Below, piece by piece: positions 8,183 through 18,542 of a DNA stretch of 64,000 nucleotides; positions within the stretch are counted from its first letter, which is position 1, and each line of letters begins with the position of its first letter. The position numbers and the translations under genes were made by a program. Under the pieces are notes generated by a model. It had not been told where the DNA came from and made no database searches. It worked only from the letters and a program-made list of their open reading frames with translations. This stretch comes from Kineobactrum sediminis (GTDB taxonomy: Bacteria > Pseudomonadota > Gammaproteobacteria > Pseudomonadales > Halieaceae): the NCBI RefSeq assembly GCF_002868715.1, contig NZ_PKLZ01000003.1, positions 310,001 through 374,000 of the forward strand. Reading direction: 5' to 3'.

Positions 8183-9484
8183 ATGGTATCGATTGAGCAT
8201 TGCTCGCCTGCCCGGTGGCTTCTGCTTGCGCTCATGGCCCTGGCGGCCCCTGCGGTGATTGCGAACCAGGCTGCCAGCTATGGCAGCAATTTTGTGCGCC
8301 TGGATAAGCAGTGGCCGGACGAAGCCCCTCCGGTGGTGCCAATAGCGTCGCTACCAGCGGATACGGGCGGGCACCGGGTTCGGCGGCAGCAGGTCGAACA
8401 GCTGGAACTGGACCAGGGCCCTTACGCAGCGACACTGGCAGAGCCATTGATGGAGCTGGCGCGGTGGTACTTCGCCAGTGGCGATCCCGACGCGGCCGGG
8501 AGTCTGTACCGGCAAGCCCTGCATGTATTGCGTATTAACGAGGGCCTTGAGAGTGAGCGCCAGCTGCCTCTGCTGGAGGGACTGCTGGCGGTGCAGAGGA
8601 GCCTTGGCGACTGGCATGGGCTGGATGAGCGCTATGAATATTACTACCGTTTCGCCCGGGTCAACGACCCTGAAGGCGTGGAAGTTGCGCTGGAGTATTT
8701 TCGCTGGCAGCGTGAAGCGCTGCGCCGCCAACTCGACAGCACGCCCCATCGGCGCCTGCTGCAGTTGTACGAGGAGAATCAGTCTTACCTGGAACACCCG
8801 GGAAAGTCTTTGTCGCCGGCGCTTCACTGGCGTTTGCTGGATAGCCAGTTGCGCAACCTGTATCTGCTCCAGGCGCAGGTCAAGCCCCAGCCCAAGCCGG
8901 TCATTCGCGCCAGGCCCTCTCCCTTCTTTAATGACCAGCCGCAGGATATGGATGTCTACCAGCAGCGCCTGATGAATCTTCAGCGCAATGCGGTGGGACT
9001 TGGCAGCGCCATGCTGGAAGGGTTCCTGACCTCCGGCCAGGCGCAGGAAGCCGCTCTGCGCGGACAGGTGTTACTGGCGCTGGCTGATTGGCATCACTGG
9101 AACGGGTCGCGGCCTGTGGCGGGTGCCGGCTACGCCGATGTCGTGGCGCATTTGCAGCGCAGCGGACAGGCCGACAAGCTACAACAGTGGTTTGGCCAGC
9201 CGGTTGAACTTCCCGATAACGGGGTATTCTGGCGCGACGCCGGTAACGGCGGAATCGCGATAACCGCCCGCTTCGAAGTGAGTGAAGAGGGGCGGGTTCG
9301 CGATGTCTCCACTGTGGCGGAAGATGAGCAATACCAGGGTTTTGCGATACGGTTGTACCGGCGCCTGCTGGCGACGCGCTTTCGCCCACAATTTGCAGCG
9401 GGCGAGGCTGTGCAGGTGGCAAACCTGGAGCGTCGCTACCGCTATCTTGATCCCGCAGCCCTCAGGCGTTTTCGATCACCATGA
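8183..9484 (+). CDS. Secreted TPR protein with TonB-like C-terminus
   Basis: A 433-residue exported protein. A signal peptide spans about residues 1-28 (hydrophobic WLLLALMALAAPAVIA). The middle is helical and resembles tetratricopeptide repeats (LMELARWYFASGDPDAAGSLYRQAL near residue 95). The last 85 residues (ITARFEVSEEGRVRDVS through ATRFRPQFAAGEAV) resemble the C-terminal domain of TonB/energy-transducer proteins, with the usual F-x-V-x-x-x-G-x-V-x-x-x-x-V pattern. The function is unknown. Its 3' end overlaps the convergent methyltransferase gene by 23 bp. It is a candidate envelope protein. Confidence 0.75.
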   Translation: MVSIEHCSPARWLLLALMALAAPAVIANQAASYGSNFVRLDKQWPDEAPPVVPIASLPADTGGHRVRRQQVEQLELDQGPYAATLAEPLMELARWYFASGDPDAAGSLYRQALHVLRINEGLESERQLPLLEGLLAVQRSLGDWHGLDERYEYYYRFARVNDPEGVEVALEYFRWQREALRRQLDSTPHRRLLQLYEENQSYLEHPGKSLSPALHWRLLDSQLRNLYLLQAQVKPQPKPVIRARPSPFFNDQPQDMDVYQQRLMNLQRNAVGLGSAMLEGFLTSGQAQEAALRGQVLLALADWHHWNGSRPVAGAGYADVVAHLQRSGQADKLQQWFGQPVELPDNGVFWRDAGNGGIAITARFEVSEEGRVRDVSTVAEDEQYQGFAIRLYRRLLATRFRPQFAAGEAVQVANLERRYRYLDPAALRRFRSP

Positions 9485-10091
9485 GTGCGCCCCTGGCCTC
9501 GACACTGCCGCGACATTGCCAGGGAATGACCTCAGCATAGTGACGCTCCACACAGCCCCGGGCCATTTCCAGAAAGGTAGGGCGCTCCGGGTCCGCGATA
9601 ATAATATGCTTGACCCCCGCGCGAACGGCCCTGTTCACCAGGTTGCTGACCGGTTTGACCAGTTCATCCCAGAAGCAGACATCCGCCGCAATCAGCATGT
9701 CGTAGCTGGACAGTTCGCGGGTGGTCAGTTGTTCAAAGCGTTTTACCAGGTGCCGGGTGTGCACGCCGTTGAGTGCGGCTACGGCATCCAGGTAAGGGAA
9801 TACCTCCGGGTCGGCGTCCATCGAGGTGACCTCGGCACCCAGCTTGGCGGCACACCAGATACCTGCAATACCCCAGCCACAGCCTGCGTCCAGCACCCGT
9901 GCGTGATGCTGTGGTGTGTGCTTGCCCAGGTAGTCCAGCAGCAGGCAACTCGATTTCCACAACTTATTGCCGTGAATGGAAGGATGTTGACCCTGGCGCC
10001 GCACCTTACGGATTGCCGGGTGAGACGCCGTTGGCATGACCATGCTCCGAAAGCGGCGCTCGGTAACAACCGGTTTCCTCCCCGAGGCACT
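9462..10091 (-). CDS. Class I SAM-dependent methyltransferase
   Basis: Rossmann-fold methyltransferase of about 209 residues. Motif I is VLDAGCGWGIAGIW, motif II has VTSMDADP, and the following LIAADVCFWDELV is in motif IV position. The overall pattern resembles METTL-type protein methyltransferases; the substrate is unknown. An in-frame frame continues to 10148 inside the cold-shock gene. GTG 10091, directly after the cold-shock stop codon, is preferred because the TERRFR stretch just before the first internal ATG (10043) looks family-conserved; ATG 10043 is the alternative. It converges with the TPR gene. Confidence 0.75.
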   Translation of the reverse strand, partial: SASGRKPVVTERRFRSMVMPTASHPAIRKVRRQGQHPSIHGNKLWKSSCLLLDYLGKHTPQHHARVLDAGCGWGIAGIWCAAKLGAEVTSMDADPEVFPYLDAVAALNGVHTRHLVKRFEQLTTRELSSYDMLIAADVCFWDELVKPVSNLVNRAVRAGVKHIIIADPERPTFLEMARGCVERHYAEVIPWQCRGSVEARGALMVIENA

Positions 10092-10095
10092 CACG

Positions 10096-10524
10096 TCAGG
10101 ACGCCTTTTCCAGAATTTCCACGTCTTCTGCCTGCGGGCCCTTGTCACTGGCCGCGGTAAAAAAGGCTACCCGATCACCTTCGCGCAAGCTGCGCCGGCC
10201 CTCGCCCTGTATCGCCCGGAAATGAACGAATATTTCCTTGCCACTGTCGGTCGTAATGAAACCAAAACCCTTGGATGTGTTGAACCACTTGACGGTGCCC
10301 TGCTCGCGACCACCCTTGCTGCTTGCCACGGCTTTGCGCACGCCGGTGGCGGTCGGTACGCCCCTCGGTAATAGCGACACGGCAATTGCAGTTGCCACGG
10401 TCGCCAGGGCGAAGCAGACGAGCAGGATAAGGCCGGGGAGTGTGCCGTCCTGGAGAACTGTGGCGAGGGTGGCGGCCAGGCCGGCGATGATCAGGCTGAT
10501 GACAAGTTTGCCGATGTACTGCAT
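10096..10524 (-). CDS. Membrane-anchored cold-shock domain protein
   Basis: A 142-residue fusion. Residues 1-55 hold two hydrophobic helices ([18 protein letters not shown] and [18 protein letters not shown]). Residues 73-140 form a cold-shock domain with RNP1-like KGFGFITTD and RNP2-like EIFVHFRAI. The start is ATG 10524, set by GAGGAA about 10 nt upstream, although the open frame runs to 10692. The domain binds single-stranded nucleic acid; tethering to the membrane would place it near the inner membrane face. A stand-alone CspA-type gene follows upstream in the same orientation. Confidence 0.85.
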   Translation of the reverse strand: MQYIGKLVISLIIAGLAATLATVLQDGTLPGLILLVCFALATVATAIAVSLLPRGVPTATGVRKAVASSKGGREQGTVKWFNTSKGFGFITTDSGKEIFVHFRAIQGEGRRSLREGDRVAFFTAASDKGPQAEDVEILEKAS

Positions 10525-10696
10525 TGGTAGTGTTTCCTCTTCATTCAGGGACAGCGCTGAATTGCTGCCCGGCGTATTAGGCGCTGTCTGGTGATCGCGC
10601 AAATTGACAGCGTACTCACCCGGCGACCGCGATAATGTCACGAGCCGGGCGGGATGACTGTCATGGATGCTATCGGCTGCGCACAGGCGCAACCGA

Positions 10697-10909
10697 TCAG
10701 CGTTTTTCTACATCTTCAGCCTGCAGGCCCTTGGGTCCATCCACGAGGTTGAATGCAACCTCCTGGCCTTCATTCAATGTGCGATAACCCTCACCCTGAA
10801 TGGAGCGGAAGTGGACAAAGACATCGTCACTACTCTCTTCCCGGCTTATAAAGCCAAAGCCCTTCGCGTTATTGAACCACTTGACCGTACCTGTTACCCG
10901 TTCACTCAT
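10697..10909 (-). CDS. CspA family cold-shock protein
   Basis: A 70-residue single-domain cold-shock protein, an RNA chaperone that melts secondary structure. [15 protein letters not shown] (RNP1) and [11 protein letters not shown] (RNP2) are both intact. ATG 10909 is preceded by GAGGA; the longer open frame to 11002 is not family-like. Its cold-shock domain is very similar to that of the membrane-anchored neighbour, suggesting that the pair arose by duplication. Confidence 0.93.
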   Translation of the reverse strand: MSERVTGTVKWFNNAKGFGFISREESSDDVFVHFRSIQGEGYRTLNEGQEVAFNLVDGPKGLQAEDVEKR

Positions 10910-10952
10910 ATTCACGTCCTCGGTTTTGTTTCTTATTATCCACCAGGCTGGT

Positions 10953-13721
10953 TCAGAGCCTGGCCATCTGCTCTGCCTGGCTGCGCAGTTTAGCCAGGGC
11001 ATGTTGCTGTGCCTCTAACTTTTCCCGCTCTTTGGCGACCACTTCTTTTGGCGCCCTGTCGACAAACGCGCTGTTTCCCAGCTTGGCTTCCAGCCGTGCC
11101 CGGTCTTTCTCGAGTTTGTCGATTTCCTTACCCAAACGACTCAGTTCGCTGTCTTTGTCAATCAGGCCTGCCATGGGTACCAGCAGTTCCAGGTCACCGA
11201 CCAGGGCGGTGGCGGCAACCGGTGCGGTTTCATCCTCTGCCAGCCAATCGACTGTATCGAGTTTGGCCAGCTTTTTCAGGAATGATTCATTATCCCGCAG
11301 GCGCGCAGCATCAACCTCACTACCGTGCCGGCACAGCAGTGTCAGGTTACGACCCGGTGGAATGTTCATTTCGCCGCGGATATTGCGCACACCAATGATC
11401 ACTTTTTTGAGCCATTCTATATCCGCGTTTGCAGCACTGTCTATGGCCGCACGGTCGCAATGGGGGTAGGGCTGCAACATGATGGTCGGGCCTTCGGCAC
11501 CGGCCAGGGGGGCAACCCGCTGCCATATTTCTTCGGTGATGAAGGGCATCAGCGGGTGCAGCAATCGCAGCCATGTTTCGAGTACCCGGATCAGTGTGCG
11601 CCGGGTACCGCGCTTGAGGTCTTCGCTGGCCTGTTCATCCCAGAGCACCGGTTTTGACAGTTCCAGGTACCAGTCGCAATACTCGTTCCAGATGAATTCA
11701 TAGAGCGCCTGTGAGGCCAGGTCCAGGCGGAACTGGGCGACGGCACGCTCAACTTCCTCCGCAGTCTGTTGCAGGCGCGATACAATCCAGCGATCCGCCA
11801 GGCTCAGGGTGACAGGAAGGGACAGGTCCGTGCCACAATCCTGGTCTTCGCAGTTCATTAACACGTAGCGCGCCGCGTTCCAGATTTTATTGCAGAAATT
11901 CCGATAACCCTCGATACGACCGAGATCAAACTTGATGTCGCGACCGGTTGAAGCCAGGGAATAGAAAGTGTAGCGCAGTGCATCGGTGCCGTAAGCCTCA
12001 ATCCCGTCGGGAAAATCACGTCGGGTAGCGGCCCGGATTTTGTCCGCCAGTTTGGGCTGCATCAGACCCGAAGTGCGTTTTTGAATCAGGCTATCGAGAT
12101 CAATGCCGTCGATAAGATCAATCGGGTCCAGTACGTTGCCTTTGGATTTAGACATTTTCTGGCCTTCGGCATCCCGCACCAGGCCGTGCACATAGACCTT
12201 GTGGAACGGAACCTCATGCATGAAATGCAGGCTCATCATGATCATTCTGGCGACCCAGAAGAAGATGATATCGAAGCCGGTGACCAGCACCGAGCTGGGG
12301 TGAAAGCGCTTGAGGTCCTCGGTCTGTTCGGGCCAGCCCTGGGTTGAAAAGGTCCACAGTGCGGAGGAAAACCAGGTGTCCAGTACATCCTCATCCTGGT
12401 GCAGGGCAACACCGGCATCCAGCCCGTGTTCGCTGCGCACTGCGGCCTCGTCACTACCCACGTAGATGTTCCCCGCGTCATCGTACCAGGCAGGGATGCG
12501 ATGCCCCCACCAGAGCTGGCGGCTGATGCACCAGTCCTGGATATCACGCATCCAGGCAAAGTAGGTGTTTTCCCACTGTTTGGGGACAAATTCGATGGCG
12601 CCGCTCTCTACCGCGGCCATCGCCGGCCCGGCCATTTTTTTTGCATCGACATACCATTGCTCGGTAAGCCAGGGCTCGATCACCGCCCCCGAGCGATCCC
12701 CGCGGGGAATCTTCAGGGTATGGTCTTCCACTTTCTCCAGCAGTCCCAGCTGCTCCATGTCCGCGACAATCTGTGCGCGCGCCACAAACCGGTCGAGGCC
12801 CACATAAGCCGCTGGTGCATTTTCGTTGATGGCGGCGTTGTGGTCGAGAATGTTGATAACGGGCAGGCTGTGCCGTTTGCCCATCTCGTAATCGTTGAAA
12901 TCGTGACCGGGCGTGATCTTGACGCAGCCGGTACCAAAGTCCTGTTCAACATAATCGTCGGCGATGATGGGAATTTCGCGATCACTCAGTGGCAGGCGGA
13001 TGAGCTGGCCAATGAGGTGACGATAACGCTCGTCTTCCGGATGTACCGCCACGGCGGTATCCCCGAGCATGGTTTCCGGGCGAGTGGTCGCTACGGTGAG
13101 GTGACCGTCGCCACTCGCCAGCGGATAGCGGAAATGCCAGAGATGACCCTGTTCTTCCTCAGCGAGTACTTCCAGGTCTGATACCGCAGTGTGAAACACG
13201 GGATCCCAGTTGACCAGTCGCTGGCCACGGTAGATCAGGTCTTCCCGGTAAAGCCGGATAAAGACTTCCTGCACGGCCCGGCTCAGGCCTTCGTCCATGG
13301 TGAAGCGTTCCCGTGACCAGTCCAGCGAGGCTCCCAGGCGGCGCAGCTGCCGGGTAATGGTACCGCCAGATTCGCGTTTCCACTCCCAGATCTTGTCGAT
13401 GAACGCGTCCCGGCCCAGCTCGTGGCGGTTGGTGCCCTGCGCTTCCAGCTGGCGCTCCACCACCATCTGGGTGGCAATACCCGCGTGGTCCGTGCCCACC
13501 TGCCACAGGGTGTTGTCGCCACACATGCGGTGATAGCGGATCAGCGCATCCATGATGCTTTCCTGAAAGCCGTGGCCCATATGCAGGCTGCCGGTGACAT
13601 TCGGGGGTGGAATCATGATGCTGTAGTTGCGCTCGCCACCCTGGGGCTTGAAGTAGCCCTGCTCTTCCCAGTGCTGGTACCAGCGGGTTTCAATATTGGC
13701 GGGTTGGAAGGTCTTATCCAT
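10953..13721 (-). CDS. valS: Valyl-tRNA synthetase
   Basis: Class I aminoacyl-tRNA synthetase charging tRNA-Val in the cytosol (922 aa, normal length). The HIGH-type signature is [13 protein letters not shown] near residue 40 and KMSKS appears in [14 protein letters not shown] near 530. The editing (CP1) domain contains [13 protein letters not shown] near 225, and a coiled-coil arm closes the C-terminus ([18 protein letters not shown]). It lies in the usual gammaproteobacterial order pepA-holC-valS, separated from holC by 33 bp. Confidence 0.98.
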   Translation of the reverse strand: MDKTFQPANIETRWYQHWEEQGYFKPQGGERNYSIMIPPPNVTGSLHMGHGFQESIMDALIRYHRMCGDNTLWQVGTDHAGIATQMVVERQLEAQGTNRHELGRDAFIDKIWEWKRESGGTITRQLRRLGASLDWSRERFTMDEGLSRAVQEVFIRLYREDLIYRGQRLVNWDPVFHTAVSDLEVLAEEEQGHLWHFRYPLASGDGHLTVATTRPETMLGDTAVAVHPEDERYRHLIGQLIRLPLSDREIPIIADDYVEQDFGTGCVKITPGHDFNDYEMGKRHSLPVINILDHNAAINENAPAAYVGLDRFVARAQIVADMEQLGLLEKVEDHTLKIPRGDRSGAVIEPWLTEQWYVDAKKMAGPAMAAVESGAIEFVPKQWENTYFAWMRDIQDWCISRQLWWGHRIPAWYDDAGNIYVGSDEAAVRSEHGLDAGVALHQDEDVLDTWFSSALWTFSTQGWPEQTEDLKRFHPSSVLVTGFDIIFFWVARMIMMSLHFMHEVPFHKVYVHGLVRDAEGQKMSKSKGNVLDPIDLIDGIDLDSLIQKRTSGLMQPKLADKIRAATRRDFPDGIEAYGTDALRYTFYSLASTGRDIKFDLGRIEGYRNFCNKIWNAARYVLMNCEDQDCGTDLSLPVTLSLADRWIVSRLQQTAEEVERAVAQFRLDLASQALYEFIWNEYCDWYLELSKPVLWDEQASEDLKRGTRRTLIRVLETWLRLLHPLMPFITEEIWQRVAPLAGAEGPTIMLQPYPHCDRAAIDSAANADIEWLKKVIIGVRNIRGEMNIPPGRNLTLLCRHGSEVDAARLRDNESFLKKLAKLDTVDWLAEDETAPVAATALVGDLELLVPMAGLIDKDSELSRLGKEIDKLEKDRARLEAKLGNSAFVDRAPKEVVAKEREKLEAQQHALAKLRSQAEQMARL

Positions 13722-13754
13722 GAATTCGGCTGTCCGGCTGTAAAAAGGTCGCGA

Positions 13755-14183
13755 TTATACGTTGGCGAGGTCGTGCTTTTCCAATTCATAGCCCCGTGCC
13801 TGGTAGAAACGCCAGGATTCGCGGAGCGCCTGCAGGCTTTTCGGGTCCTGGGTGACCACTTCAGCCACCCGATGAAAGCGGCTGAAAAACCCCGGGATGC
13901 TGAGTTGCAGGTTGATCAGCAGGTCATCGTGGCCAGTGGGCTCCTGGCCCCAGCCGATGGCAATGCGGTCAGCGCCCGGCTCACCATGGAGGCCGTGGGG
14001 CAGGAAGCTGGTAGCGCGAAATTCCCATAACAGCGCGTCGAGTTCTTTTGCCTGGGCGATATCGCAGGCATTGATGAAAATGCGGTGGCCACGCTGGAAG
14101 GCCTTGTCGGCCAGGCGCGCAGCGACGTGCAGGCGGCGGCTTTGCTCCGTCGCCTGCACCACATAAAAGCCGACCCGGGTCAT
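13755..14183 (-). CDS. holC: DNA polymerase III subunit chi
   Basis: The 142-residue chi subunit of the clamp-loader complex, which links the replisome to single-stranded DNA-binding protein. It begins TRVGFYVVQATEQ and keeps the family pattern: CDIAQAKELDALLWEF followed by SFLPHGL and PTGHDDLLINL. It is one base pair from pepA and between pepA and valS, the standard context. Confidence 0.93.
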   Translation of the reverse strand: MTRVGFYVVQATEQSRRLHVAARLADKAFQRGHRIFINACDIAQAKELDALLWEFRATSFLPHGLHGEPGADRIAIGWGQEPTGHDDLLINLQLSIPGFFSRFHRVAEVVTQDPKSLQALRESWRFYQARGYELEKHDLANV

Positions 14184-14184
14184 C

Positions 14185-15675
14185 TCAGGCCCCGGATCTG
14201 TCCTGCAGGTAGCGGGTGAGCATGGCTACCGGGCGACCGGTTGCGCCCTTGGGGCTGCTGTTCCAGGCGGCGCCGGCAACGTCCAGGTGCGCCCAGGGGT
14301 AATCCTTGGCAAATTCCGACAGGAAGCAGGCCGCGGTAACACTGCCGGCTTCCGGGCCACCGATATTGGCAAGATCGGCAAAGTTGCTCTTGAGCTGCTT
14401 GCTGTAATCATCCCACAGCGGCATGCGCCACCCTCGGTCATGGGTATTGGTACCGGCGGTCAGCAGTTGTTCGGCCAGGTCTTCGTTGTTCGCATAAACC
14501 GCGCAGGCATGTGAGCCCAGGGCGACCACGCAGGCGCCGGTCAGGGTGGCGATGTCAATGACCGCGGCGGGTTTCAGGCGGTTGGCGTAGGTTAGCGCAT
14601 CGCACAGCACCAGGCGGCCCTCGGCATCGGTGTTGAGCACTTCAATGGTCTTGCCCGCCATGCTGGTGACCACATCGCCGGGCTTGGTGGCTCCCCCGCT
14701 GGGCATGTTTTCCGCCGCGGCAATAATACCGGTAATATTAATCGGCAGCGCCATCTCCACGACCGCCTGCATGGTGCCAAACACGCTCGCGGCACCACAC
14801 ATGTCGTACTTCATTTCATCCATCTTGGCACCGGGCTTGATCGAGATGCCGCCACTGTCAAAGGTAATACCTTTACCAACCAGCACCTGCGGTGCGGCGT
14901 TGGCCTTGCCGCCCTTGTATTCAATCACGATCAGTTTGGCCGGTTCGTCACTGCCCGCTGAAACGGAGAGCAGTGCCCCCATCCCGAGTTCCCGCATCTG
15001 CTTTTCTTCCACCACCTGGGTGGTGACCCTGGCATTACCGCGAGCCAGCTTGCGAGCTTCTTTGGCCAGGTAGGTGGGGGTGCAGATATTGCCCGGCAGG
15101 TTGCCCAGTTCACGGGCCAGATTCATCCCGCGGCCAACAGCGGCCCCGGTATCCAGTGCGGTTTGCGCGGCGCGAACCGCCAGGGCTGAACCGGGATTGA
15201 CTACAAGTTTGCCCAGCACCATCGGGTCCTTTGGCTTGGAGACGGTAGCCACGTAGCGATAACTGTGGCCGACGAGGCCGCGAGCCAGGGTTTCGAGTAG
15301 CCAGGGCAGTTCAACGCCCTCTGCCTGCAGTTCGGCGGCGTGCAGCAGAGCCTCTTTGGCATTGCAGTCCGAGAGTGCCTTATTGAGTCCCTCCAGCGTT
15401 TCGCGTGCCGCGGCCTGGTCAAACTTGGCGCTCTCCCCGCAGCCAAGCAACAAGATCCGAGCCGCGCCCGCGGTGCCGGGCAGCATCAGGGTTTGCCCCG
15501 CTTTGCCTTTGAAGTCACCCAGTGCCAGGGCTTTACCGAGAGCGCCTGCGCTGGCTTTATCCAGGGCCATGGCGGCTTCCGAGAGCTGGCCCGCAAATAC
15601 AGGGGCTATGGCGCACTGACTTTTGGCCCTGGCGATATCAGCGGTTTGCTTTGCGGTGAAGGTCAATGAGGTCAT
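14185..15675 (-). CDS. pepA: Leucyl aminopeptidase
   Basis: M17 family cytosolic aminopeptidase of 496 residues with two-metal active site. The diagnostic NTDAEGRLVL octapeptide region lies near residue 345, and metal ligands are in VGKGITFDSGGISIKPG near 265 and MKYDMCGAA near 290. In some bacteria PepA also binds DNA as a XerCD accessory factor. It is the first gene of pepA-holC-valS and is divergent from lptF, with a 98-bp intergenic region. Confidence 0.97.
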   Translation of the reverse strand: MTSLTFTAKQTADIARAKSQCAIAPVFAGQLSEAAMALDKASAGALGKALALGDFKGKAGQTLMLPGTAGAARILLLGCGESAKFDQAAARETLEGLNKALSDCNAKEALLHAAELQAEGVELPWLLETLARGLVGHSYRYVATVSKPKDPMVLGKLVVNPGSALAVRAAQTALDTGAAVGRGMNLARELGNLPGNICTPTYLAKEARKLARGNARVTTQVVEEKQMRELGMGALLSVSAGSDEPAKLIVIEYKGGKANAAPQVLVGKGITFDSGGISIKPGAKMDEMKYDMCGAASVFGTMQAVVEMALPINITGIIAAAENMPSGGATKPGDVVTSMAGKTIEVLNTDAEGRLVLCDALTYANRLKPAAVIDIATLTGACVVALGSHACAVYANNEDLAEQLLTAGTNTHDRGWRMPLWDDYSKQLKSNFADLANIGGPEAGSVTAACFLSEFAKDYPWAHLDVAGAAWNSSPKGATGRPVAMLTRYLQDRSGA

Positions 15676-15773
15676 GGTATGTCCTTATATGTTTTGGCGT
15701 GGGCTGGGAAACTGCACTAGTGTATGATGCTCAGCGTCGAAACTGAACACCAAGCGCCGTTAATTGGGCCATC

Positions 15774-16895
15774 ATGAAAATCCTAGGTTATCTTACACGC
15801 GATATTCTGCTACACACAGTAGCCGTCAGCTTCACGCTGCTGGTGATTATTTTCAGTGGCCGCTTTGTGAAATACCTGGCGGAGGCGGCGGTGGGCAATA
15901 TTGCCGCCGATATCCTGTTGCCGGTGATGTTGTTCCGTTTGCCGGGTTTTCTCGAATTGATCCTGCCGCTGGGGCTGTTTCTGGGCATCCTCATGGCCTA
16001 CGGGCGCCTCTATGTAGAAAGCGAGATGGTGGTGTTGTCCGCGTGCGGTGTAAGCCCCAGCCGGCTCGCTGCCTATACCCTGGTGCCTGCGCTGGTCATC
16101 ATGGCGCTGGTCGCGTTGCTGAGCCTGCTGATTGCTCCCCTGGGTGCGGCGCAGTCCTCGGCGCTGCTGGATGATCCGGCCAAATCCCAGGGCCTGCAAA
16201 ACCTGGCGGCAGGCCGCTTCCAGACCCGTAGCGGCAGCAACCTGGTCAGCTACGCCCAAACCATTGCCCCGGAAACCGGCATCATGCAATCGGTTTTCCT
16301 GTCCCAGCGGGCCAGATCCTCTGATGGCAGACCGGAGCTGATGGTGACCTTCGCGGCCGAGGGTGAGATCGTTATCAATCCGGATACGGGTGCGCGCTAT
16401 CTGGAATTGCGCGACGGTTACCGCTACCAGGGTCTTCCGGGGCGGCCTGACTACCAGGTAGCCTATTTCGAAACCTTCGGCGAACTGATCCCCGAGCCCG
16501 AGGGCGGCATCCGCTCTGCCGCGCGTGTTGATGGCAAGCCCACGGTGGAATTGCTGGCCTCATCAGCGATTGCCGACGTGGCTGCCCTGCATTGGCGCTT
16601 GTCACTGCCTGTTACGGTGCCGATAGTAGCCATCATCGCGCTCTGCCTGAGTCGCACTGATCATCGCCGCGGTCGTTACATAAAGATGGCGCCCGCGTTT
16701 GCCCTGTACCTGCTGTACCTGGTTTTGCTGGCCAATGCCCGCTCAGTCATGGAGGAAAGTGGCGGCAGCCCCTTCGTCCTGTGGCGTGTGCACTTACTGT
16801 TTCTGGCCCTGGCCCTGAGCCTGCTTTACGGCAGCGGGGTTTGGCGCAAGCTCCGCTTCAGGCTTGCCAACAGGAGTCGCCATGCAGCGGCTTGA
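15774..16895 (+). CDS. lptF: LPS export ABC permease LptF
   Basis: One of the two inner-membrane permeases of the LptBFGC transporter that extracts lipopolysaccharide from the inner membrane. The 373-residue product has the family layout: N-terminal helices (IVGRFVKYL-like opening ILGYLTRDILLHTVAVSF), a periplasmic beta-jellyroll in the middle (about residues 130-265) and C-terminal helices (LPVTVPIVAIIALCLSRTDHRRGRY). It overlaps lptG by 14 bp, so the pair is co-expressed and translationally coupled. Confidence 0.95.
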   Translation: MKILGYLTRDILLHTVAVSFTLLVIIFSGRFVKYLAEAAVGNIAADILLPVMLFRLPGFLELILPLGLFLGILMAYGRLYVESEMVVLSACGVSPSRLAAYTLVPALVIMALVALLSLLIAPLGAAQSSALLDDPAKSQGLQNLAAGRFQTRSGSNLVSYAQTIAPETGIMQSVFLSQRARSSDGRPELMVTFAAEGEIVINPDTGARYLELRDGYRYQGLPGRPDYQVAYFETFGELIPEPEGGIRSAARVDGKPTVELLASSAIADVAALHWRLSLPVTVPIVAIIALCLSRTDHRRGRYIKMAPAFALYLLYLVLLANARSVMEESGGSPFVLWRVHLLFLALALSLLYGSGVWRKLRFRLANRSRHAAA

Positions 16896-17943
16896 TCTCT
16901 ACATAGGCCGGACTGTGATCACCGCCATTTTTATGGTGTTACTGGTGATCGTAGGCCTCGATGCCGTATCTGCCTTTATTGATGAAGCGGAGGACGTCAG
17001 TGCCAGCTATACCTTTACCGAGGTAGGGATTTACGTGCTGTTGACACTCCCCGGTCGATTCTATGAATTCATGCCTTATGCTGCACTGGTAGGCTGTCTG
17101 GCAGGTTTGGGGCAACTTGCCAGTGCCAGTGAATTGATTGTCATGCGCGGCGCCGGGGTCTCGATAGGGCGGCTGGTCTTTATGGTAATGAAGTCGGCGC
17201 TGGTGGTGGCTTTAATCGGTGTTTTGCTGGGTGAATATGTTGCGCCCAAAGCCGAGCAGCTGGCCCAGAGCCGCCGTGCCATGGCTTTGAACCCCGGCGA
17301 AGGGGTTGCCGGGCGCTACGGTATCTGGAACCGTGAGGGCGATTCATTTCTGCACTTCAATGCGCTCAAGAGCGACGACGTAGTCTTTGGCGTCACCGTA
17401 TTGCAGTTCGATGATCGCCGCCGCATGCAGTCCGCGCTGCGGGCGCGCAGCGCGACCTATGAAGGTGATCACTGGATGCTGGAGCAGGCCGTGAAAACCG
17501 ATTTTGGCAGCTGGGAAACGGCACAGACACGCCATAAGACCCTGCGCTGGGATACCGGTATCACCCCTGAACTGCTGGCAATGGAAGTGGTATCACCCGA
17601 TCGGCTGACTGTTATCGATCTTTACCGTTACAGTCGCTATCTACAGCAGCAGGGCCTCGACGCCGATGATTTCGAGCTTGCCCTGTGGCGCAAGTTGTTG
17701 CAGCCACTGGCGATCGCCGGACTGGTACTGGTGGCGATAGCGTTTATTTTCGGGCCCTTGCGTGACGGCACCATGGGTCTGCGGATATTTACCGGTGTCC
17801 TGGTGGGTATTGTTTTTCAGATCAGCCAGGATCTGCTGGGGCCGGCCAGCATGGTTTTCGGTTTCTCACCACTTTATGCCGCATTGATTCCCATCCTGGT
17901 GTGTATCGCTGCGGGTATGCTATTGCTGTCCCGTCCGCGCTAG
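16882..17943 (+). CDS. lptG: LPS export ABC permease LptG
   Basis: The partner permease to LptF (353 aa), with the same arrangement of six membrane helices around a periplasmic jellyroll. It begins MQRLDLYIGRTVITAIFMV and ends in helices such as PLAIAGLVLVAIAFIFGPLRDGTMGLRIF. ATG 16882 is selected because AGGAG lies at 16872-16876; an upstream TTG at 16864 has no such site. Confidence 0.95.
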   Translation: MQRLDLYIGRTVITAIFMVLLVIVGLDAVSAFIDEAEDVSASYTFTEVGIYVLLTLPGRFYEFMPYAALVGCLAGLGQLASASELIVMRGAGVSIGRLVFMVMKSALVVALIGVLLGEYVAPKAEQLAQSRRAMALNPGEGVAGRYGIWNREGDSFLHFNALKSDDVVFGVTVLQFDDRRRMQSALRARSATYEGDHWMLEQAVKTDFGSWETAQTRHKTLRWDTGITPELLAMEVVSPDRLTVIDLYRYSRYLQQQGLDADDFELALWRKLLQPLAIAGLVLVAIAFIFGPLRDGTMGLRIFTGVLVGIVFQISQDLLGPASMVFGFSPLYAALIPILVCIAAGMLLLSRPR

Positions 17944-17964
17944 GAGCCTGCAACACCCGCCGGA

Positions 17965-18429
17965 TTATGATTTTTCCCGCTTTGGCAGCAATATCAACTC
18001 GGTACCGCTGAGGTGGTCGTGCCAGTATTTCCTGCGACGATCGATCAGGCTCCACCAGTAGCCCATCCCCAGGCAAGCCGCAGACAGCAGGGCAGCAATA
18101 CAGCGCAATACACATCTGCCGCGGCTGGGAACATTGCCGGCATTGTCAACCAGCTTGATACGCCAGGCCTGCATCCCCAGGGTCTGGCCACTCTTTGACC
18201 AGAAAGCGGTGAAGAACAGTGTGGTGCAGGCGAAGGCGATTGCCTGTACCAGCTGCGGGTGCATTTGATAGTAGTCACCGCTATTGGCGGCACCGGTAAC
18301 GTCCATTTCGATCACTGTCGCCACGGCCACTGTGACGCCGATCAGCGGGATGACCAGCAGGGTGTCATACAGCATTGCCATCAGTCGGCGAGGAAGGGCG
18401 GGGGCGGGTATCTGGCTGGAAGAGGTCAT
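17965..18429 (-). CDS. RDD family membrane protein
   Basis: A small membrane protein of about 154 residues. The RDD signature is present as PRRLMAMLYDTLLVIPL near the N-terminus, followed by hydrophobic segments (IAFACTTLFFTAFWSKSGQTLGMQAWRIKLVD). RDD proteins are thought to be transporters or transport accessories, but this one has no assigned substrate. The frame extends to ATG 18450; ATG 18429 is closer to family starts. Neither has a strong ribosome site. It converges with lptG. Confidence 0.8.
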   Translation of the reverse strand: MTSSSQIPAPALPRRLMAMLYDTLLVIPLIGVTVAVATVIEMDVTGAANSGDYYQMHPQLVQAIAFACTTLFFTAFWSKSGQTLGMQAWRIKLVDNAGNVPSRGRCVLRCIAALLSAACLGMGYWWSLIDRRRKYWHDHLSGTELILLPKREKS

Positions 18430-18542
18430 GGGCAGCGATGTTAGCACCATGCCAGCGGCGGTGGGAGCATTACCGAAATGTAAATTGTCGGTCCTCGCGG
18501 TGAGTGCTACATTGCAGCCCCGGTCGGATAGGGAGTCGCACC

